Source of the DNA: Allosediminivita pacifica
GTDB lineage: Bacteria; Pseudomonadota; Alphaproteobacteria; Rhodobacterales; Rhodobacteraceae
Reading direction: 5' to 3'
DNA length: 64,000 nt
Assembly (NCBI RefSeq): GCF_003054175.1
Contig: NZ_QBKN01000005.1
Span: forward strand, 62,001 to 126,000
The notes beneath the pieces are model-generated. The model worked only from the letters and a program-made list of their open reading frames with translations. It ran no database searches and had not been told where the DNA came from. Below, piece after piece: positions 39,366 to 47,659 of the stretch. A program made the position numbers and the translations under genes. The first letter of the stretch is position 1, and the number at the start of each line of letters is the position of its first letter.

Positions 39366-39758
39366 TCAGGTGGCCATGCCGCCCATGTTGCGCATGTCGA
39401 CCCAGCCGACCTCGCCGCGCGGCCCGTATTGGATTCGGCACCAGGCGGCATCCGCCGCGCAGGTCTGGATCCGCCCGCCCTCGGACGGCGCGATCGTCCC
39501 CGTGGTCACCGAGCCGCTTGGCTCCGACAGGACCGGCTGCGCCGTGCCCGAGACATTCACGTAGGTCACGTCCGTCGAATACCGCATTCGCCAGTCGCGG
39601 TCGGCGGCGATCTCCGGCAGGACCGTCACCGCGTCGCTCTGTTCCGCGGGGCTTTGTGGCGCCCTGCCGAAGGGGTTGAGCGTTCCGATGGACTCGCTGC
39701 TGCCGCAGCCCGCAAGCAGGCACAGCGCGCCCGTTCTCATCCAGTTCCGTCCGCGCAT
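39366..39758 (-). CDS. SH3-domain lipoprotein
   Basis: 130 residues. The start at 39758 is preceded by AGGGAGAG. Signal MRGRNWMRTGALCLLAGC ends in lipobox LAGC. Residues ~60-125 resemble a bacterial SH3 domain: DVTYVNVSGTAQPVL, CAADAAWCRIQYG and GEVGWVDMRNMGG, with two Cys that may pair. It probably sits in the periplasm, perhaps at peptidoglycan. Specific role unknown. Confidence 0.7.
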   Translation of the reverse strand: MRGRNWMRTGALCLLAGCGSSESIGTLNPFGRAPQSPAEQSDAVTVLPEIAADRDWRMRYSTDVTYVNVSGTAQPVLSEPSGSVTTGTIAPSEGGRIQTCAADAAWCRIQYGPRGEVGWVDMRNMGGMAT

Positions 39759-39902
39759 GCCGCTCTCCCTCTCGCCGGCCTCACCCTGTCGTTACCAGAA
39801 AACACCAGAGAGCGCGGATTCCCAATCCCAAAAGCTTGCCTGCGCCGCGTGGCGGCATAGAGTCAGCCCGCCGTTAACGAAAGAACAAGGGGTGGGTTGG
39901 GG

Positions 39903-41114
39903 ATGATTTACACGGACACGAAGGGCCAGAAGGATCTGCCCCGCTACTTTGGCCAGGTCTTCGCGATGGCCTGTGACATGGCCCACGGCCGTCTCGACTT
40001 CGTCCTGCCCGACGGCCGGTGCTTTCGCGCCGAGGGCCGCGCCCCCGGTCCCGTGGCCGAACTGCACATCCACAACCCCGACATCTTTGCCCGCCTCATC
40101 CGCGAGGGCGACCTTGGCTTCTGCGAGGCCTACATGGACGGCTGGTGGTCGACGCCCGACCTCATGGCCTTCATGGACCTCGTGCACGCCGACAACGACG
40201 AAATCTACGACGGCTTCCCCGGCCAGGGCCTGCTGCGCGCCTACGAGAAAGCTCGCTTCTGGCTCCAGTCCAACTCGCGCCGCCAGGCCAAGAAGAACAT
40301 CGCCCACCACTACGATCTCGGCAACGAATTCTACGGCCTCTGGCTGGACGACACGATGACCTATTCCTCGGCGCTCTTCGAGACCGGGCAGGAGGACCTC
40401 GAAAAGGCGCAGATCGCGAAATACGCCTCGATGGTGGACCAGATGGGCGCCAAGCCCGGTGACCACGTGCTCGAGATCGGCTGTGGCTGGGGCGGCTTCG
40501 CCGAATACGCCGCGAAGGAACGCGGGCTTCAAGTCACCGGCCTCACCATCTCGCAGGAACAGTTCAACTACGCTCAGGAGCGCATCGCCAAGGCCGGCCT
40601 GCAGGACCGCGTGACCTTCAAGCTGCAGGACTACCGCGACGAACAGGGCACCTACGACGGCATCGCCAGTATCGAGATGTTCGAGGCCGTGGGCGAACGC
40701 TACTGGCCCGCCTACTTCCGCACCGTGCGCGACCGCCTCAAGCCCGGCGCGCAGGCCACGCTGCAGATCATCACCGTCCAGCACCGTCGGTGGGAGATCT
40801 ACCGGCGGGGCGTCGACTTCATCCAGAAATACATCTTCCCCGGCGGAATGCTGCCCAGCCCCGTGGTCCTGCGGCAGGAGATCGAGAAGGCGGGCCTGCA
40901 GACCCTGCGCTCCATCGAGTTCGGCGAAAGCTACTCCCAGACCCTGCGCCGCTGGCACGAGACCTTCAACGACAAGTGGGATGCTGTCTCGGCGCTGGGC
41001 TTCGACGACCGATTCCGCCGCATGTGGAACTTCTACCTGACCGCCTGCGCCGCCACCTTCCACCGCGGCAACTGCGACGTGACCCAGATCACCATCTCGC
41101 GCCCCGCCGCCTGA
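39903..41114 (+). CDS. cfa: Cyclopropane-fatty-acyl-phospholipid synthase family methyltransferase
   Basis: 403 residues from the ATG at 39903; the TTG at 39897 is in frame. HHYDLGNEFYGLWLDDTMTY, the SAM motif VLEIGCGWGGFAEYAA, VTGLTISQEQFNYA, SIEMFEAVGERYWPAYF and FIFPGG-type (YIFPGGMLPSP) are typical. The enzyme methylenates or methylates unsaturated acyl chains of membrane lipids. Alphaproteobacteria often hold several paralogues, so exact product (cyclopropane, methyl-branched or furan precursor) is not certain. Confidence 0.85.
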   Translation: MIYTDTKGQKDLPRYFGQVFAMACDMAHGRLDFVLPDGRCFRAEGRAPGPVAELHIHNPDIFARLIREGDLGFCEAYMDGWWSTPDLMAFMDLVHADNDEIYDGFPGQGLLRAYEKARFWLQSNSRRQAKKNIAHHYDLGNEFYGLWLDDTMTYSSALFETGQEDLEKAQIAKYASMVDQMGAKPGDHVLEIGCGWGGFAEYAAKERGLQVTGLTISQEQFNYAQERIAKAGLQDRVTFKLQDYRDEQGTYDGIASIEMFEAVGERYWPAYFRTVRDRLKPGAQATLQIITVQHRRWEIYRRGVDFIQKYIFPGGMLPSPVVLRQEIEKAGLQTLRSIEFGESYSQTLRRWHETFNDKWDAVSALGFDDRFRRMWNFYLTACAATFHRGNCDVTQITISRPAA

Positions 41115-41161
41115 CACGCCAAGACACCGGGCCGTCGGTCCGGTTGCCCCGGAGGCCTCCC

Positions 41162-42283
41162 CTGACCGACATCTTCCTCTACGGCACGCTGCGCCACCTG
41201 CCGCTGCTCGCCTGCGTGCTTGGCCGCGACACCGCCGCGCTCGACCTGACCCCTGCCACGCTTCCGGGCTATGCCACGCATTGGGCAAAGGGCGAATCCT
41301 TCCCGCTTCTCACGGGGGGCGAGGGCGCCCCGGGCCTGTTGATCCGGGGCCTCGACAACGACGACGTGTCGCGGCTCACCTTCTACGAGGCGATCTTCGG
41401 CTACACCCCGCAGGAGATGACCGTTGCCACGATGACCGACACTCACTCGACGCTGGTCTTCCGGGCACCCGACACCGGCCTCGTGCCCGGCGACCCCTTC
41501 GATCTCGACGACTGGGCCGCGCTCTGGGGCGACATCAGCCTAACGGCCGCAGGCGATGCCATGGCCCGTTTCGGCAAGGTCGCTCCGGCCCATCTGCGCC
41601 CCGTGATGCCCTTCCTGCGCGCCCGCGGCTGGAGCCACCGGCTTGCCCGCGACACCGCGCCCCAGACCCTGCGCAGCACCATGACCACCGCCGACGTGGA
41701 CCTGCAGGGCCGCCCGCGCCGCTACGACGGGTTCTTCCGCATGGAGGGGCTCGACCTGCGTCACCGCCGTTTTGACGGCAGCTGGAGCCCCCGTGTCGAG
41801 CGCGAGGGGTTCGTGGCCTTCGATGCCGCCCTCGTGCTGCCCTACGACCCAGAAAACGACCTCGTGCTGGTCATCGAACAGATGCGCTACGGTCCGCTCC
41901 TGCGCCATGACGATGCGCCGTGGGTGTTGGAGCCCATCGCGGGCCTCATCGATGCGGGCGAGAACCCCGCCGATTGCGCTCGGCGAGAGGCCGAGGAGGA
42001 AGCCGGCATCACCCTCGGCGATCTGCGCCCGATGACGAAGGTTTACGCCTCGCCGGGCTACTCGTCCGAGTTCTTCCACTGCTTCCTGGGCCTGTGCGAC
42101 CTGTCCCGTTTCGACACCGGCATCGGCGGGCTCGACGAAGAGAACGAGGACATCCGCTCCCACGTCATCCCGCTCGCCCGCGCCATGGAGCTCATCGCCA
42201 CGGGCGAGATCAACGCCGCACCCCTCGCCATGATGCTGCTCTGGGTGCAGGCCCACCGGGACGAGCTGCGCGCCGGTCCCTGA
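41162..42283 (+). CDS. Gamma-glutamylcyclotransferase-like and NUDIX domain fusion protein, CTG start
   Basis: 373 residues. The N-terminal part begins TDIFLYGTLRHLPLLACVLG, the YGTL motif of the GGCT/AIG2 fold (residues 1-~165). The C-terminal part is a NUDIX hydrolase with the box GLIDAGENPADCARREAEEE followed by AGI (ADP-ribose/YffH-type, residues ~205-360). GGAGG at 41151-41155 is six bases before a CTG, and no ATG or GTG lies near, so CTG is the likely start (TTG at 41144 would ignore the ribosome site). Fusion suggests coupled clean-up of nucleotide sugars and glutamyl compounds. Confidence 0.82.
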   Translation: MTDIFLYGTLRHLPLLACVLGRDTAALDLTPATLPGYATHWAKGESFPLLTGGEGAPGLLIRGLDNDDVSRLTFYEAIFGYTPQEMTVATMTDTHSTLVFRAPDTGLVPGDPFDLDDWAALWGDISLTAAGDAMARFGKVAPAHLRPVMPFLRARGWSHRLARDTAPQTLRSTMTTADVDLQGRPRRYDGFFRMEGLDLRHRRFDGSWSPRVEREGFVAFDAALVLPYDPENDLVLVIEQMRYGPLLRHDDAPWVLEPIAGLIDAGENPADCARREAEEEAGITLGDLRPMTKVYASPGYSSEFFHCFLGLCDLSRFDTGIGGLDEENEDIRSHVIPLARAMELIATGEINAAPLAMMLLWVQAHRDELRAGP

Positions 42284-42302
42284 GGTCCGCGCCACCCCGG
42301 AG

Positions 42303-42347
42303 CTTCTTCTTGGCACAAATATTCCGGGGTCCGGGGCAGAGCCCCGG
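42303..42347 (-). repeat. Dispersed intergenic repeat, copy 2
   Basis: On the minus strand the order is hairpin CCGGGGC-TCT-GCCCCGG, then CCCCGGAATATTTGTGCC and AAGAAGAAG, matching copy 1 at 25103-25164 except for the absent middle hairpin. It lies 20 bases after the NUDIX gene stop in the opposite orientation to copy 1. Confidence 0.6.
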
Positions 42348-42516
42348 TCCGCCGCCCGCCACCTGTCATTCCCGCCGGCGCGATGCGCTCCGACACCGCC
42401 GGGCGCATCGGACCGCCCGCTCAGAACTGCACACGCGTTCCCGTGACCGGCACCGGCTTGAGTTCGCCCGCCTGCGGCAATACACCATCCCAACACGCAT
42501 CTCTCAGGGGGCACTC

Positions 42517-43545
42517 ATGCGCATCGTCAGGGACCTGCCCGACGCCATCGGACAAACGCCACTCATCCGCCTGCGTAAGGCGTCCGAGATGACCGGGTGC
42601 GAGATCCTGGGCAAGGCCGAATTCCTCAATCCCGGCCAGTCCGTGAAGGACCGCGCCGCGCTCTTCATCATCCGTGATGCGGTCAAGAAGGGCCTGCTGG
42701 AACCCGGTGGCACCATCGTCGAGGGCACGGCCGGCAACACCGGCATCGGCCTCGCGCTGGTCGGCGCCTCCATGGGCTTCAAGACGGTCATCGTCATCCC
42801 CGAGACGCAGAGCCAGGAAAAGAAGGACATGATCCGGCTCGCGGGCGCACAGCTCGTGCAGGTGCCGGCCGCGCCCTATTCGAATCCCAACAACTACGTC
42901 CGCTACTCTGGCCGCCTGGCCGAGGAACTGGCCAAGACCGAACCGCATGGTGCCATCTGGGCCAACCAGTTCGACAACACCGCCAACCGTCAGGCCCACG
43001 TGGAAACCACCGGCCCCGAGATCTGGGAGCAGACTGACGGCAAGGTCGACGGTTTCATCTGCGCTGTGGGCTCTGGCGGCACGCTTGCGGGCGTGGCCGA
43101 GTACCTTCAGCCCAAGGGCGTGAAGGTCGGCCTGGCCGATCCCGAGGGCGCGGGCCTCTTCAAGCTCTACACCGGCCACGAGAACCCCGGCGACTCGATC
43201 ACCGAAGGCATCGGCCAGGGCCGCATCACCGCCAACCTCGAGGGGTTCACACCCGATCACGCCTGGCGCATTCCCGACGCCGAGGCGCTGCCGGTCGTCT
43301 ACAACCTGCTCTCCGAGGAAGGCCTGGTCATGGGCGGTTCGACCGGGGTGAACGTCGCGGGTGCCATCCGCCTCGCGCGCGAACTCGGCCCCGGGCACAC
43401 CATCGTCACGATCCTCTGCGACTACGGCAACCGCTACCAGTCCAAGCTCTTCAATCCGGAGTTTCTCAAGAACAAGGGACTGCCCGTGCCGTCCTGGCTC
43501 GATCGCGGCCCCTCCAGCATCCCGGGAGTGTTCGAGGACCAATGA
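42517..43545 (+). CDS. cysK: Cysteine synthase A (O-acetylserine sulfhydrylase)
   Basis: 342 residues. PLP lysine in FLNPGQSVKDRAALFII, substrate loop VEGTAGNTGIGLALVG, PLP phosphate loop CAVGSGGTLAGVAEYL, GGSTGVNVAGAIRLA. It is slightly longer at the C-terminus than E. coli CysK. O-acetylserine plus sulfide gives cysteine. The stop overlaps the downstream MscS channel gene by four bases (ATGA). Confidence 0.9.
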   Translation: MRIVRDLPDAIGQTPLIRLRKASEMTGCEILGKAEFLNPGQSVKDRAALFIIRDAVKKGLLEPGGTIVEGTAGNTGIGLALVGASMGFKTVIVIPETQSQEKKDMIRLAGAQLVQVPAAPYSNPNNYVRYSGRLAEELAKTEPHGAIWANQFDNTANRQAHVETTGPEIWEQTDGKVDGFICAVGSGGTLAGVAEYLQPKGVKVGLADPEGAGLFKLYTGHENPGDSITEGIGQGRITANLEGFTPDHAWRIPDAEALPVVYNLLSEEGLVMGGSTGVNVAGAIRLARELGPGHTIVTILCDYGNRYQSKLFNPEFLKNKGLPVPSWLDRGPSSIPGVFEDQ

Positions 43546-45971
43546 CCAAGGCCCTGCGCGGGCTCTTCGCCGCGCTCGCGCTGGTCCTCTGGACCGGCCT
43601 CGCGCTGGCGCAGCCCCAGCCTGATCCGATCGACTACGAGGCCTGGACCGACCTGGCCTCGCGCGCCGAGCAGGCGGTCCAGGAAGGGCGCGCCTCCGAC
43701 GCAGCGCTCGAGGATCTGCGCGCCAACGTGGCCTCCTGGCGTGACGAGCTGCTGCGCGCGCAGGGGCAGAACGCCAACCGCATCCAGACGCTGCAGAGCC
43801 AGCTCGACACCCTGGGCCAGCCGCCGGAGAACGGCGAGGAGCCGCCGGAGATCAGCGAACGACGCGCCGAACTCGAGACGCAACTCGCCGAGCTGCGCGC
43901 GCCCGTCCAGCGCGCCGAGGAAGCGCACGCCCGGGCCAACGGTATCGTCGAACAGATCGACACGGTCATCCGCGAACGCCAGACGCAGGAACTGCTGGAA
44001 CTTGGCCCCTCGCCGCTGAATCCGGCCAACTGGCCGCCCGCGCTCACTGATCTCACCCGCTCGCTCGATCGCTCCTGGCAGGAAATCATCCGCAACGCCG
44101 AGGCCGATGCCCTGCGCCGTGAGGCGCGCGAGAACGCTCCGCTGATCCTGCTTTACGGCATGATCGGCCTGATGCTCATCCTGCGCGGCAATCACTGGGC
44201 CCGCACCGGCGTCGAGCGCCTGCGGGGTGCCACCCGCCGCGGCACCGGCGTCTTCCGCTTTGCGATCTCGCTGGGCCAGATCCTCCTGCCGCTCGCCGGC
44301 ATCTATGCCATCTCCCAGGCCGCCATCGGCAGCGGCATCATCGGTCCGCGCTGGACCATCCTGCTGGAGCAGATCCCGGTCTGGGCGACGGTGCTGCTGG
44401 GAATCCGCTGGCTGGCCGACCAGACCTTCAACGAAAACGACGAGGTCGCCACCCTGCCGCTCGAGGACGGCGACCGGAAAGAGGCGCTGGCCTACGCCAA
44501 CATCCTCTCGGTGCTCTTCGTTGCCCGCGACGTCCTGCACACGCTGATCGACCTCGACGGCTACGCTCCCCAGACGGAATCCGTCCTGCAGTTCCCGCTC
44601 GTGGTGCTGACAGGGCTGATGCTCTTCCGCCTCGCGCAGATCCGCAACCGCGCCGACGCCCACCTCGGCGAGCAGGACGATCCCAACGGATTCCGCCTCA
44701 GGCTCGCACGGATGATCGGGCGGGCCTGCCTCGTGATCGCCGTCGTCGGCCCGGTCATGGCGGCCATCGGCTATAGCCAGGTGGGAGAGGCGCTTGTCTT
44801 CCCCGCGGTCTCGACCCTGGCGCTCATCGCCCTCGTTCTGGTGCTGCAGCACTTCATCCATTCGCTCTACTTCCTCGTCGCGGGGCGCGATCCCGAAGAG
44901 GCCAACAGCCTGATCCCCGTGCTCGCGGGCTTCCTTCTCGCGCTCGCGACCATCCCGATCCTCGCGCTCATCTGGGGCGCACGCGTCGCCGACCTGACCG
45001 AGGTCTGGGCCCGCTTCCAGGAGGGCTTCACCCTCGGCGAACGGCGGATTTCGCCCACGGACTTCCTGCTGGTCATCATCGTTTTCGCCATCGGCTACGT
45101 GATCACGCGGCTGGTGCAGGGCGCGCTGCGCACCTCGGTCCTGCCCAAGACCAAGCTCGACATCGGCGGGCAGAACGCCATCGTCTCGGGCCTCGGTTAC
45201 GTCGGAATCATTCTCGCGGGGATCATCGCCGTCACCGCCGGCGGACTCGATCTCAGCTCGCTCGCCATCGTCGCCGGTGCGCTTTCGGTCGGGATCGGTT
45301 TCGGCCTCCAGACGATCGTGTCCAACTTCGTGTCGGGCATCATCCTTCTGGCCGAGCGTCCGATCTCCGAAGGCGACTGGATCGAGGTCAACGGCCAGCA
45401 CGGTATCGTCAAGGACATCGCCGTGCGTGCCACCCGGATCGAAACCTTCGACCGCTTCGACCTGATCGTGCCCAACGCCGATCTCGTCTCCGGGCAGGTG
45501 CGCAACTACACTCGCGGGAACGTGCTGGGCCGGGTCATCGTCAAGGTCGGCGTCGCCTACGGCACCGACACCCGCAAGGTCGAGAAGATCCTGCTCAACA
45601 TCGCCCGCGACCACCCGCTCGTGCTGATGAACCCCGCGCCCTACGTCTACTTCGCGGGCTTCGGCGACAGCGCGATGGAATTCCAGATCCGCGCGATCCT
45701 CAGCGACATCAACGAAATCCTAGGCGTCGAGACCGACATGTACCACGCCATCGCCGAACGCTTTGCTCAGGAAGGCGTGGAGATTCCCTTCCCGCAGCGC
45801 GATCTCTGGCTGCGCAATCCCGACACGCTGCGCCCAGCATCCGGGGCCGACAGCGATACGGATACGGGGCAGGGCCGTCCAGCGGGCAGCGGACAGGAGG
45901 GTCGTGTCTCCCAAAGCGCAGGCGGCCAACGGCCCCCGGGGGACGGAGACGCCGACGGGGACGGTGAATGA
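43542..45971 (+). CDS. Large mechanosensitive channel, MscS family with DUF3772 domain
   Basis: 809 residues. Signal peptide MTKALRGLFAALALVLWTGL-ALAQ, then a periplasmic coiled-coil domain (residues ~25-200, DUF3772 type, with Glu/Arg/Gln heptads), about ten membrane helices (~205-560), then the MscS core: the pore helix with GALSVGIGFGLQTIVSNFVS, LLAERPISEGDWIEV and VRATRIETFDRFDLIVPN. The end is a Gly/Asp/Ser-rich tail. It belongs to the MscK/YbiO-size class that releases solutes under osmotic downshift. Translationally coupled to cysK and to alaX, each by four bases. Confidence 0.9.
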   Translation: MTKALRGLFAALALVLWTGLALAQPQPDPIDYEAWTDLASRAEQAVQEGRASDAALEDLRANVASWRDELLRAQGQNANRIQTLQSQLDTLGQPPENGEEPPEISERRAELETQLAELRAPVQRAEEAHARANGIVEQIDTVIRERQTQELLELGPSPLNPANWPPALTDLTRSLDRSWQEIIRNAEADALRREARENAPLILLYGMIGLMLILRGNHWARTGVERLRGATRRGTGVFRFAISLGQILLPLAGIYAISQAAIGSGIIGPRWTILLEQIPVWATVLLGIRWLADQTFNENDEVATLPLEDGDRKEALAYANILSVLFVARDVLHTLIDLDGYAPQTESVLQFPLVVLTGLMLFRLAQIRNRADAHLGEQDDPNGFRLRLARMIGRACLVIAVVGPVMAAIGYSQVGEALVFPAVSTLALIALVLVLQHFIHSLYFLVAGRDPEEANSLIPVLAGFLLALATIPILALIWGARVADLTEVWARFQEGFTLGERRISPTDFLLVIIVFAIGYVITRLVQGALRTSVLPKTKLDIGGQNAIVSGLGYVGIILAGIIAVTAGGLDLSSLAIVAGALSVGIGFGLQTIVSNFVSGIILLAERPISEGDWIEVNGQHGIVKDIAVRATRIETFDRFDLIVPNADLVSGQVRNYTRGNVLGRVIVKVGVAYGTDTRKVEKILLNIARDHPLVLMNPAPYVYFAGFGDSAMEFQIRAILSDINEILGVETDMYHAIAERFAQEGVEIPFPQRDLWLRNPDTLRPASGADSDTDTGQGRPAGSGQEGRVSQSAGGQRPPGDGDADGDGE

Positions 45972-46684
45972 CGCTTCTCTACCGCGAAGACCCCTACCAG
46001 CGCGAAGCGCGCGGCGTGGTGCGCGACCACACGCCCGAGGGCGGCGTGATCGTCGATCCGCCGCTCTTCTATCCCACTGGCGGCGGCCAGCCCGGCGACA
46101 GTGGCCGGATCGAATGGGACCGTCGCGTGCTGTCCATCGCCACCGCGGTCAAATCCGACGACGGCGGCTCCATCCTCGTGCCGGCCGAACCCACAGCCAT
46201 GCCGCCCAAGGGCGCGCATGTGGTGCAGGTGCTCGACTGGGAACGCCGGCACCTGCACATGCGGATGCACACCGCCCTGCACCTGCTTTCGGTGGTGATC
46301 CCGCTGCCGGTGACGGGCGGGCAGGTGGGGGCCGGCATCGGACGGCTCGACTTCGACATGCCCGAGATGCCCGGCGACAAGGACGCGCTCGAACGGGCGC
46401 TGAACGACCTGGTGGACCGCGACCTGCCGGTGACCGATGACTGGATCGACCACGAGACGCTCGACGCCAATCCCGCGCTCGTGAAGACCCTTTCGGTTCG
46501 CCCGCCAAGGACCCGCGGCCCGGTTCGCCTGATCCGCATCGGGCAGGGGGCCTCCCAGGTCGATCTGCAACCCTGCGGCGGCACCCATGTCGCCCGCACG
46601 GGCGAAATCGGCACGCTGGTCATCGGCAAGATCGAGAACAAGGGCAAACAGAACCGCCGGGTGAACATCTCCCTGGACCTGTGA
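45968..46684 (+). CDS. Alanyl-tRNA editing protein AlaX
   Basis: 238 residues. Stand-alone editing domain that removes Ser or Gly from misacylated tRNA-Ala. Zinc ligands are present: HTALH in HMRMHTALHLLSV and CGGTH in LQPCGGTHVARTGEIG. The N-terminal barrel-like part (FYPTGGGQPGDSG) makes it the AlaX-M type. Overlaps the MscS gene stop by four bases. Confidence 0.9.
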   Translation: MTLLYREDPYQREARGVVRDHTPEGGVIVDPPLFYPTGGGQPGDSGRIEWDRRVLSIATAVKSDDGGSILVPAEPTAMPPKGAHVVQVLDWERRHLHMRMHTALHLLSVVIPLPVTGGQVGAGIGRLDFDMPEMPGDKDALERALNDLVDRDLPVTDDWIDHETLDANPALVKTLSVRPPRTRGPVRLIRIGQGASQVDLQPCGGTHVARTGEIGTLVIGKIENKGKQNRRVNISLDL

Positions 46685-46766
46685 GCGCGGGGGCGCAGCA
46701 TCTGTGCTCCGCTCTGAACGCGTAAGCCCCGGCCCGGAATCAAGGGCCGCAGGTCCGCCGCGCATC

Positions 46767-46796
46767 GTCATGCCGAAGGCATGCCTCCGGCATGAC
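46767..46796. repeat. Inverted repeat, 9-bp arms
   Basis: GTCATGCCG and CGGCATGAC flank a 12-base loop that itself contains the palindrome GGCATGCC. It resembles a REP-type element; no other copy was noticed in the window. Confidence 0.45.
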
Positions 46797-47128
46797 CGCG
46801 CCCCCAACGCGGCAGCGATTTGGTGAGGCTTGGGATTTCGTGTCGAGGTCTTTAGGGGTTGCCGGGATAAAGCGCGTGGATCATCGGTCGGGATCGCCCC
46901 CGCGCGTCTGCCATGCGCGGCTCCTATGCAAGCTCCCACCTGCAGCTTCGTTCGAATAGAACGCTTGGGTGCACGGCGCCGCGACCTTCCGCTTTTCGTC
47001 ACAATTTCTTTCCGCCATGACCGCTGCGCGACCAACACGGCCTCACCGGAAGTGAAGTGCGAGAACCCCTTGAAGCGTTGCGAGAGACCCGACGAAATCG
47101 GCGTCCGGCACACCTGATCTCGGTCAAC

Positions 47129-47142
47129 GTCCCGCGCGGGAC
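47129..47142. repeat. 14-base palindrome related to the fur terminator
   Basis: GTCCCGCGCGGGAC is perfectly self-complementary. With the following ACATTCC it resembles the terminator arm region GGGACATCC at 47214-47222, so it may be a relic or second transcript end. There is no T-run on either strand. Confidence 0.35.
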
Positions 47143-47194
47143 ATTCCTAAGATCCGGTTAATCTCAGAACATAACACATTGAAATCATTGAACA

Positions 47195-47219
47195 GAAAAA
47201 ATGTCCCGGCCCGGGACAT
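47195..47219 (-). terminator. Intrinsic terminator of the fur gene
   Basis: On the minus strand ATGTCCCGG-G-CCGGGACAT is a perfect 9-bp stem followed by TTTTTTC, 27 bases after the fur stop. Confidence 0.85.
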
Positions 47220-47245
47220 CCTTCCTGCGCCCGTCCGTCCCCGGC

Positions 47246-47659
47246 TCAGTCCTTCTTGGTGCGGACCCCGTAGAGCTCCATCCGGTGGCCCACCAGCCGG
47301 TAGCCCAGCCGCTCGGCGATCTTCTCCTGCAGGGCCTCGATCTCGGGGTCGACGAACTCGATCACCTCGCCGGTCTTGAGGTCGATCAGGTGGTCGTGAT
47401 GGGCCCGCTCGGCGTCCTCGTAGCGCGCCCGTCCGTCGCCGAAATCCACCTTGTCCAGGATACCGGATTCCTCGAAGAGCTTTACCGTCCGATAGACCGT
47501 GGCGAGCGAGATCCGCGGATCCCGCCCCGAGGCGCGGGCATAGAGCTCTTCCACGTCGGGGTGGTCCTCGGCCTCTTCCAGCACCGCCGCGATCACCCGG
47601 CGCTGTCCCGTCATGCGCAGTCCAGCGGCCTCGCAGCGTTCCGTGATCGTGTCCTTCAT
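47246..47659 (-). CDS. fur: Fur family metal-dependent regulator
   Basis: 137 residues. Winged helix with LRMTGQRRVIAAVLEEAEDH and ISLATVYRTVKLFEESGIL (recognition helix), then HHDHLIDLKTGEVIEFVDPE, the metal-binding dimerisation motif. The C-terminal CxxC zinc pair of many Fur proteins is absent. In Rhodobacteraceae such proteins act as Fur or as the manganese regulator Mur; the sequence alone does not separate them. Start overlaps the EamA permease stop by four bases. Confidence 0.88.
   Translation of the reverse strand: MKDTITERCEAAGLRMTGQRRVIAAVLEEAEDHPDVEELYARASGRDPRISLATVYRTVKLFEESGILDKVDFGDGRARYEDAERAHHDHLIDLKTGEVIEFVDPEIEALQEKIAERLGYRLVGHRMELYGVRTKKD

Larger units (their letters stand above)
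46685..47245. other. 561-base gap between alaX and fur
   Basis: No supported gene. An open frame at 46830-47117 lacks a ribosome site and has Cys/Arg-rich composition of non-coding DNA. The gap holds an inverted repeat (46767-46796), a 14-base palindrome (47129-47142) and the fur terminator (47195-47219). Base composition turns AT-richer toward 47145-47205. Confidence 0.6.

Noticed and set aside
43434-45614. 726-residue antisense frame over the MscS gene
   Set aside because: Shadow frame rich in Asp, Glu, Gly and His with no start site; MscS core is clear on the plus strand.
46830-47117. 95-codon frame in the alaX-fur gap
   Set aside because: No ribosome site, Arg/Cys-rich random composition, no membrane or domain features.
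46685-47245. tRNA or small RNA gene in the alaX-fur gap
   Set aside because: No cloverleaf with TTCRA-type T loop or CCA-adjacent acceptor stem could be drawn.
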